This document shows, one piece after another, positions 44,265 to 49,029 of a stretch of DNA of 49,029 nt. The stretch's first letter is position 1; each line of letters opens with the position of its first letter. The notes below the pieces were generated by a model, which was not told where the DNA came from, ran no database searches, and saw only the letters and a list, made by a program, of their open reading frames with translations. Made by a program: the position numbers and the translations under genes. The stretch covers positions 1-49,029 of the forward strand of contig CAIYHG010000099.1 of NCBI GenBank assembly GCA_903925975.1, in the 5' to 3' direction. This DNA comes from an uncultured Acidobacteriia bacterium (lineage in GTDB: Bacteria > Acidobacteriota > Terriglobia > Bryobacterales > Bryobacteraceae).

Positions 44265-45125
44265 ATGCCGCCCGATCCAATTTTCGATTTTCTCGTTAGG
44301 CCCGCCGGTATACCCGCGGGGCAGCCCGGCGTGTTGCTTACGGTAACGCCCGAGGAAGCCGGGTGGAGCACGTTGGGGTTCACCGTCCGGCGCCTGGCGC
44401 CGGGTGATGTCCTCAAGAGCGAGACGGCCGATCACGAGACGGCCATCGTCGTACTCGGCGGTAAGATGAGCATCGACTGGGGCGAAGGAGCGCGTTCCAT
44501 CGGCGGCCGGGAGAACGTATTTTCCGGCTACCCCTACGCCGTCTACCTTCCGTGCGGAACGGGCTATGAAGTGCGAGCCGAGAGCCTGGCGGAGTTTGCC
44601 GAGAGCCGCGTCAAAGCCCAGGGGCAATTCAAGCCGCGCATTATGACTCCCGACGACATGGGAGACGAGACGCGCGGCACGGGCGATATGACCCGCCAGA
44701 TCATCCGGATCATTCGCCCCGAACACGAGGCGGATAAGCTCATGATGAACGAGGTCTACACGCCGGATGGGAACTGGTCCAGCTATCCGCCGCACAAGCA
44801 TGACACCCTGAATCTGCCCCGGGAAAACGACCTGGACGAGATGTACTACTTCCGCGTAGATCCCCCGGATGGCTTCGCGTTCCTGCGGGTGTACGACACC
44901 GCCGGCAAGCGGGATGCTACCGTAAAGATAGGGGACGGGGATCTGGCCCTGCTGCGCGATGGCTACCACATGGTCGCCGCCGCTCCGGGCTACCGCTGCT
45001 ACTACCTCGCCGTACTCGCCGGGGAAACGCGTTCGCTGGCGGCGAGCAGCGACCCGCGATTCCGCGGCATGCGTGGTGGCGAACCCGCGCCCGACCCCCG
45101 CGCGCCCGTGGTCAGACGCTCGTAG
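44265..45125 (+). CDS. iolB: 5-deoxy-glucuronate isomerase
   Basis: A 286-residue cupin-fold IolB, which converts 5-deoxy-D-glucuronate to 5-dehydro-2-deoxygluconate in myo-inositol catabolism. Metal-site motifs SSYPPHKHDTLN and LDEMYYFRVDP are present, and GYHMVAAAPGYRCYYLAVLAG near the end is typical. No other iol gene is in the window. It follows the ThuA-like gene by 7 bases and precedes tpiA. Confidence 0.9.
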   Translation: MPPDPIFDFLVRPAGIPAGQPGVLLTVTPEEAGWSTLGFTVRRLAPGDVLKSETADHETAIVVLGGKMSIDWGEGARSIGGRENVFSGYPYAVYLPCGTGYEVRAESLAEFAESRVKAQGQFKPRIMTPDDMGDETRGTGDMTRQIIRIIRPEHEADKLMMNEVYTPDGNWSSYPPHKHDTLNLPRENDLDEMYYFRVDPPDGFAFLRVYDTAGKRDATVKIGDGDLALLRDGYHMVAAAPGYRCYYLAVLAGETRSLAASSDPRFRGMRGGEPAPDPRAPVVRRS

Positions 45126-45155
45126 TTGGAATCAGTTTCCTCGCAGTTGGGATCA
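45124..45155 (+). repeat. Direct repeat with 21-bp period upstream of tpiA
   Basis: AGTTGGAATCA (45124-45134) and AGTTGGGATCA (45145-45155), one mismatch, spaced exactly 21 bases or two helical turns, ending 8 bases before the tpiA start. The first copy overlaps the iolB stop. It may be a tandem regulator site or chance. Confidence 0.4.
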
Positions 45156-45163
45156 ATATTCTT

Positions 45164-45913
45164 ATGAGAACACCGGTAATGGCGGGCAATTGGAAGATGA
45201 ACAAGACATCGTCCGAAACCAGCGAGTACTTCGCCGAATTCCGCCCTTTGGTCGCGGACACTGAAGATCGCGAAATCGTTATCTGCCCTCCGTTCACGGC
45301 TCTGGACGCCGCGGTCAAAGGCGCCCTTGGCACGCGAATCGCTATCGGAGCGCAGAACGTGGCCCGGGCCAAAGCGGGCGCTTACACCAGCGAGGTATCA
45401 GGTTCCATGCTCCGCGCGACAGGCGCGACTTACACCCTGGTGGGTCACAGCGAGTGCCGTAAGCATTTCGGCGAAACGGACGAGGTGGTTCTGCCCCGGA
45501 CCATAGCGGCGCTGGAATCCGACCTGACGCCGATCATATGCGTCGGGGAGAGCCCCGAAGACCGGGCATCCGGCCAAACCGAAATGGTGCTCACCCGCCA
45601 ATTCGCCAAGGGCATCGGTCCCCTCACTCCCGCCCAATTCGGACGCGTCGTGATCGCGTATGAGCCCGTCTGGGCCATCGGCACCGGCAAGACCGCGACG
45701 CCCGAGGTGATCACCGAGGCCCATCGAATCATCCGGCGAGAGGCGCGCTCCCGTTTTGGGGACGAAGCCGCCGAGGCCCTGCGCATCCTCTACGGAGGCA
45801 GCGTGAATCCGGGGAACGCGAAGACGCTGATGGCGCAACCCGAAATCGACGGCCTGCTGGTGGGCAACGCGAGCCTCGATCCGCAATCGTTCGCCGCCAT
45901 CGTGAAAGCCTAA
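45164..45913 (+). CDS. tpiA: Triosephosphate isomerase
   Basis: A 249-residue TIM barrel interconverting glyceraldehyde-3-phosphate and dihydroxyacetone phosphate. K11 in GNWKMN, H95 in VGHSECR and E167 in AYEPVWAIGTG are the catalytic residues; LYGGSVNPGN is the phosphate loop. Length is normal. In this place it would process the triose phosphates made by transketolase and inositol breakdown. Confidence 0.97.
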   Translation: MRTPVMAGNWKMNKTSSETSEYFAEFRPLVADTEDREIVICPPFTALDAAVKGALGTRIAIGAQNVARAKAGAYTSEVSGSMLRATGATYTLVGHSECRKHFGETDEVVLPRTIAALESDLTPIICVGESPEDRASGQTEMVLTRQFAKGIGPLTPAQFGRVVIAYEPVWAIGTGKTATPEVITEAHRIIRREARSRFGDEAAEALRILYGGSVNPGNAKTLMAQPEIDGLLVGNASLDPQSFAAIVKA

Positions 45914-45972
45914 ATCCGAACCGGCGGAGGGCCGCTCGCCAGCCGTCCGGCCGGGGCGCCGGCCCGCAATGC

Positions 45973-46008
45973 AAAGGCCCGGAACGTGCTACAGTTAAAG
46001 GGCCTTTT
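45973..46008 (+). terminator. Intrinsic terminator after tpiA
   Basis: AAAGGCCC (45973-45980), 19-base loop, GGGCCTTT (46000-46007) and one more T, giving a short TTTT run. It lies 60 bases after the tpiA stop and before the RRM gene. The large loop makes it weaker than the MFS terminator. Confidence 0.55.
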
Positions 46009-46087
46009 GATGGTCCTGCCGGAACGTGGCCGATGTTCGGATCCGCTTATTCTAGCCCGCCCGATTGAAAGACAGAAAGCAGTTGAG

Positions 46088-46429
46088 ATGACGAATATTT
46101 TTGTGGGCAATCTGGATTTTGGCGCAACCGAAAGCTCGATCCGCTCGATGTTTGAACGCTATGGAGCCATTGAACGGGTCAACCTCGTAACCGACCGCGA
46201 CACCGGCCGTTCCAGGGGCTTTGCATTTGTGGAAATGACGAACTCGGACGAGGCCGCCAAGGCCATCGCCGAATTGAACGGCGTGGCCCTCGACGGCCGC
46301 CCGATGAACGTTAACGAAGCCCGTCCGAAGCCGCAAGGCGGCGGCGGTGGCGGCTTCTCCCGTGGGCCGAGAGCCGGCGGCGGTGGTGGCGGCGGCGGTT
46401 TCCGCAAGAGAAGCGACAGCCGCTGGTAA
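46088..46429 (+). CDS. Small RRM RNA-binding protein with glycine-rich tail
   Basis: A 113-residue protein like the cyanobacterial Rbp and plant glycine-rich RNA-binding proteins. One RRM covers residues 1-80: RNP2 is IFVGNL and RNP1 is RGFAFVEM. The C-terminal about 30 residues are Gly/Arg rich (GGGGGGFSRG). Such proteins often respond to cold. The start at 46088 is chosen because the RRM begins at once; upstream residues do not fit. Confidence 0.93.
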   Translation: MTNIFVGNLDFGATESSIRSMFERYGAIERVNLVTDRDTGRSRGFAFVEMTNSDEAAKAIAELNGVALDGRPMNVNEARPKPQGGGGGGFSRGPRAGGGGGGGGFRKRSDSRW

Positions 46430-46519
46430 GTCAGTCGCGTTGGCGCGGCCGCCAGCCGAAAGGCGCGGCCGCGTGAACGAGCCCGTCACGTGTATACGGC
46501 TTCCGGGAGGGGGCCAGTT

Positions 46520-46903
46520 ATGGACGTTCGGTATCTGGGGTTCGATCAACGGGCCAGCGCGCGCGCATACCGTTTTGATGTCATAGAGAAGGGCGAACCG
46601 ACCCGCAGCTTTATCGTTACGGCCGAGATGGCGCTTTTCCGGACCCACTCAGTGGCGATACAGGAGGGCCCCGTGCTCTGCGCTAATAAGCTCCTGGCCG
46701 ACCTGGAAAGAGTTCCGAGCGACGCGGAGAAACCTCCAGTCGCGGCGCACGAACTTACCGGGGACGACCTTCGCGCCTATTCGGCCGCGCGCATACAAGA
46801 AGATCTGCGGCGGGCCGAGATGCGGCGAAACGGAAGCAGGAGGGCGGCGGCGGCAGCCCGCTCGAATAATTCGTCGCCGTGGGGCAGAGGCCCCGTCCAG
46901 TAA
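46520..46903 (+). CDS. Hypothetical protein
   Basis: A 127-residue protein; ATG 46520 is preceded by GGGAGG at 46505-46510. The N-terminal half is beta-like (MDVRYLGFDQRASARAYRFDVIEKGEPTRSFIVTAE), the middle has ALCANKLLADLE, and the C-terminus is rich in Arg, Ala and Ser. I do not recognise the family. It follows the RRM gene by 90 bases; a shared transcript is possible. Confidence 0.65.
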   Translation: MDVRYLGFDQRASARAYRFDVIEKGEPTRSFIVTAEMALFRTHSVAIQEGPVLCANKLLADLERVPSDAEKPPVAAHELTGDDLRAYSAARIQEDLRRAEMRRNGSRRAAAAARSNNSSPWGRGPVQ

Positions 46904-47097
46904 GCGCCCCTCAAACGCGCGGACCCTCACCGCGCTTTGGTTGGAACCCGGCCCGCGTCCACGGGCGAATTGCTTCAAGGTGACCCGGAGACGAGCCGCC
47001 CTCGCCGTATCCTCATCCCGCCTTGCTATGCAATCTAGTGGTTCATCAACCGCAAGAGAGTAGTCACGCCTGAAGGCTTCGCGCGATTCGTCAGGGC

Positions 47098-47134
47098 AAA
47101 AAACGCCCGGAGGCGGTTTGCAGCGCCTCCGGGC
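47098..47134 (-). terminator. Intrinsic terminator of the MFS gene
   Basis: On the minus strand: GCCCGGAGGCG, 8-base loop, CGCCTCCGGGC (11 perfect pairs; plus-strand arms 47105-47115 and 47124-47134), then CG and six T. It lies about 22 bases after the MFS stop codon. The best intrinsic terminator in the window. Confidence 0.9.
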
Positions 47135-47155
47135 ACGCCAATATTTGCTTTGCTT

Positions 47156-48505
47156 CTATTCTTTGACCATCGGTTTGTTGTTCGTTTCCGTGGTCATACT
47201 GAGGAGGAAAATCGTGAGCATAGACCAGCCGATCAGCATCATGAATGCGGTCTGAAATTCGGCCAGGCCGTAAACCTTGGTTCCGTCCGCCGCCAGTTTA
47301 CCGGCCCACTGCGAAGCCAACACCCTGCCCACGGCTGGCTGCAGGATGTTCGGGCCGATCATGTTGCCCATGGTGACAACGCCGGCGATGGTTCCCAAAT
47401 AACGCGGGGAAACGGATTCTCTGCCAAGCGCGAAGCCGATGATTACGCAGCCGGTGGCGAAGCTCGCAATAGCGGCTACGGGGATGAACACGGGCAGCGG
47501 CACGCCGCCGTAGTAGCACGTGATCCAGCCCGTGCATGCCACGCAAACGCCGCCGATGTAGAACGGCTTACGCCGCCCGAGCCTCTGCGATGCCTGGCCA
47601 AACAGCGGACTTGCCGCCGCCCAGCACATGGTCATCAGCGAGCAGATCAACGCGCCTTCCTTGATGCTCAGGCCGTAGCGGGCAGCCAGATAGGGAGTTC
47701 CCCAAGCGCCGGTGAAAGTCAGCATCGGCCCCACAATTCCGCCCTGAGCGAGGAAAATGAGCCATGAGTTCTTGTAGTGGAACACGCCCTTGAAGCCCAC
47801 CCAGCCGGCCTTAAGCCCTTCGATCGGACTGCGTTTGGGCTGTTTCGAAACGTCGGGGCCATAGCTCAGATAGCCCATTTCGGTGGGATCGTTCTTCACG
47901 AAGATGATGCACAGGATGGCAATTCCCAGAATCACCCCGCCTGAAGCGAGCGCCACCGGACGCCAGCTATAGCTCTCAATCGCGTAACGCAAGGGAGCCT
48001 GTCCGAGGACCGAACCGAGGTTTCCCCAGAGAAGCGCCAGCCCGGTCAGCATGGCAAACCGTTTCGGGGAAAACCAGTGTCCCAGCAGTTTCATGCAAAC
48101 CAGCCATGCCGTGGCATTCGCCGCGCCAATCAGCGCGCGGCCGAAACAGGCCATGCCGAAGGTGGACGCCGTTCCAAAGACGAAACTGCCCACCGCCGAG
48201 AGCAGGGCGCCGACGATCAGGATCTTCTTTGGACCCCAGCAATCGATAAACACGCCGACCGGGATTTGCAGAATCACATAAATCGTGAGATACCACATCA
48301 GAATCGTGCCGAATCCGCCGGCATCGACTCCGAAATCCTTCATCAATTCGGCGCGCATCATCGCCGGGGCGACAAGCTGATAGAAGACCGTGAGGTAAAA
48401 GAGCGCTGGGAGAAACCACATCGCCAAGGCGAGTTTCGTGCTGGGATAGGTCTTGCCGGACATAGAATCGGCCCCTGCAGGCGCCGGGGCGCCGCTATTG
48501 CTCAT
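47156..48505 (-). CDS. MFS transporter
   Basis: A 449-residue major-facilitator permease with about 12 hydrophobic helices. The loop between helices 2 and 3 reads GVFIDCWGPKKILI, a variant of the MFS motif GxxxDRxGRR. The pattern (ALFYLTVFYQLVAPAMM at helix 1, WGTPYLAARYGLSIKEGAL and FGQASQRLGRRKPFYIGG in the second half) fits the organic-anion/sugar-acid type; the substrate is unknown. AGGAA precedes the ATG. It has its own terminator and a candidate operator upstream. Confidence 0.9.
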   Translation of the reverse strand: MSNSGAPAPAGADSMSGKTYPSTKLALAMWFLPALFYLTVFYQLVAPAMMRAELMKDFGVDAGGFGTILMWYLTIYVILQIPVGVFIDCWGPKKILIVGALLSAVGSFVFGTASTFGMACFGRALIGAANATAWLVCMKLLGHWFSPKRFAMLTGLALLWGNLGSVLGQAPLRYAIESYSWRPVALASGGVILGIAILCIIFVKNDPTEMGYLSYGPDVSKQPKRSPIEGLKAGWVGFKGVFHYKNSWLIFLAQGGIVGPMLTFTGAWGTPYLAARYGLSIKEGALICSLMTMCWAAASPLFGQASQRLGRRKPFYIGGVCVACTGWITCYYGGVPLPVFIPVAAIASFATGCVIIGFALGRESVSPRYLGTIAGVVTMGNMIGPNILQPAVGRVLASQWAGKLAADGTKVYGLAEFQTAFMMLIGWSMLTIFLLSMTTETNNKPMVKE

Positions 48506-48710
48506 TTTGAGGTTCCTTTCTACTAAGTGGTTCCATTATCAACCAGATGAGACGTACCGACTTCGTCAACGCGAAGGCCGGCCCGAACGCCTCCCCCTGT
48601 ACGTTCCGCAATAGTGCGGCTGGAGGCGAACTCTACCGGCTGAACGGCCGCACCCATGGTTAGAGTCCCGAAGGTATGATATTAGCCCGAATTCCGGCCG
48701 ATGTTCCCCC

Positions 48711-48733
48711 TGATACCGTTGTGAACGGTATCA
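48711..48733. promoter_or_regulatory. Perfect 10+3+10 dyad (candidate operator)
   Basis: TGATACCGTT (48711-48720), GTG, AACGGTATCA (48724-48733), with no mismatch. This is what a homodimeric repressor (LacI- or GntR-type) site looks like. It lies about 205 bases upstream of the MFS start and about 240 bases upstream of the IS110 transposase start. No second copy was found in the window. Confidence 0.6.
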
Positions 48734-48814
48734 CGGCGCCGGGAGGGGTTCCGTATTCGACCAGGATTGAGAGGTTGTTGGAGAACGCAGGAGGGTGATG
48801 CCGGACTCCCGATG

Positions 48815-48833
48815 AACGCAGATCAACGCGGAT
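48815..48833 (+). repeat. Short direct repeat AACGCAGAT / AACGCGGAT
   Basis: AACGCAGAT (48815-48823), one C, AACGCGGAT (48825-48833), within GATGAACGCAGATCAACG. Very similar phrases recur between genes in many unrelated bacterial genomes, so this may be a dispersed repeat and possibly the insertion target of the following IS. The recurrence is from general knowledge, not shown here. Confidence 0.45.
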
Positions 48834-48855
48834 AAGGCCTTTGTTTACAGCCTGT

Positions 48856-48971
48856 CCGAAGTTTCTCGGCGTTCACCGGGGGCCGGTGCATTTTGATCCT
48901 ATGAGAGCGCTGCAGCGGGCTGCCGCCGGTAAACTGGCGAAGCAGCCAAATCTAGGAGGTGCTGCAGCGCT
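48856..48971 (+). ncRNA. Candidate structured RNA (bridge-RNA-like) in the IS110 left end
   Basis: Three stem-loops in a row. SL1: CCGA (48856-48859) with TCGG (48866-48869). SL2: CACCGG (48874-48879), loop GGG, CCGGTG (48883-48888). SL3: outer stem AGCGCTGCAGC (48906-48916) with GCTGCAGCGCT (48961-48971), inner GGCTGC (48918-48923) with GCAGCC (48942-48947), then CGCCGG (48924-48929), loop TAAA, CTGGCG (48934-48939, one G-U pair). A 13-base one-sided loop (48948-48960) contains GGAGG. SL3 ends right at the transposase ATG. IS110-type elements are known to encode a bridge RNA in the noncoding end before the transposase. Ends and function here are inferred; a translation-control hairpin is the main alternative. 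Confidence 0.45.
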
Positions 48972-49029
48972 ATGCGACAGTTTATCGGATGTGATCAGCA
49001 CAAGGAATACTCGGTTTTCGTTGCCATGA
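48972..49029 (+). CDS. IS110-family transposase, N-terminus (cut by window end)
   Basis: Only 19 codons are visible: MRQFIGCDQHKEYSVFVAM. The pattern GxDxHK followed by YSVFVAM is the opening of IS110-family DEDD (RuvC-like) transposases, in which the Asp is the first catalytic residue. GGAGG at 48955-48959 is 12 bases upstream, slightly far, inside the loop of a stem that ends at the ATG. A longer open frame at 48841-49029 in another phase has no such similarity and is a shadow. Confidence 0.75.
   Translation, partial: MRQFIGCDQHKEYSVFVAM

Larger units (their letters stand above)
48506..48855. other. Intergenic region between MFS gene and IS110-type left end
   Basis: About 350 bases without a convincing gene. 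It includes the MFS promoter region (for example GATAAT on the minus strand at 48535-48540), the 10+3+10 dyad at 48711-48733, and the short direct repeat at 48815-48833. The left border of the IS110-type element probably lies somewhere between about 48730 and 48855. Confidence 0.4.
48856..49029 (+). mobile_element. IS110-family insertion sequence, left end (truncated by window)
   Basis: The structured upstream segment plus the start of an IS110-type transposase. The true left border is not determined, because IS110 elements often lack clear terminal inverted repeats; it may be up to about 120 bases further left. The right part is outside the window. Confidence 0.6.

Noticed and set aside
48841..49029. 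62-codon plus-strand frame to the window end
   Set aside because: It lies in another phase over the structured left end and the IS110 transposase start; its sequence shows no family pattern.

Overview
The window is GC-rich, densely coded DNA that looks like a chromosome of the phylum Acidobacteriota, probably near the Solibacter/Bryobacter group. This is an inference from gene content (secreted MBL-fold proteins, a beta-propeller/MoaD pair, an S9 dipeptidyl-peptidase, a Tat-type leader beside an amidase, a XylR-type regulator) and base composition. No rRNA or tRNA gene and no CRISPR array was seen.

Left part (1-14.6 kb). A CpoB/YbgF-like C-terminus is followed by an aroD-aroE fusion, a small leader protein with an amidase, and an aroK-aroB fusion, so four shikimate-pathway activities sit in two fused genes. 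After a convergent zinc alcohol dehydrogenase comes a run of mostly exported proteins: a subclass-B3-like metallo-beta-lactamase fold with an altered zinc motif, a second type I dehydroquinase, a lone TAXI solute-binding protein, an SLH/MBL/cadherin-like protein apparently broken by a frameshift in a G run, and a secreted esterase.

Middle (14.6-29.9 kb). A beta-propeller gene is coupled to a MoaD/ThiS-like gene. A five-gene cluster at 16.2-21.1 kb (DUF3047, NAD-dependent epimerase-like, PAP2-like membrane protein, GNAT-like acyltransferase, serine-palmitoyltransferase-like enzyme) reads as a bacterial sphingolipid (ceramide) operon. Then follow a hydrogenase-maturation-protease-like gene, an S9 peptidase, a CoA-transferase, an HlyD-type protein, ispG with a PAP2 phosphatase, and a succinate-semialdehyde-type dehydrogenase.

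Housekeeping block (30.1-35.5 kb, minus strand): acylphosphatase, apt, ispE, prs, rplY, pth, rpsF, rpsR, rplI, with several 4-bp ATGA overlaps. A 936-residue secreted protein that I do not recognise and a CaiB-type CoA-transferase follow.

Right part (40-49 kb). A XylR/AraC-type regulator precedes a split transketolase, a ThuA-like protein, iolB, tpiA, a small RRM protein and a minus-strand MFS transporter with a clear intrinsic terminator. The last 58 bases encode the N-terminus of an IS110-family transposase. Immediately upstream is a strongly folded segment whose final stem abuts the start codon, in the place where IS110-type elements can encode a bridge RNA. The element is cut off by the window end.

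The two most interesting signals are the putative sphingolipid operon and the IS110 left end with its candidate structured RNA. Recurring GTGGGGC-cored hairpin repeats at gene ends are a third.
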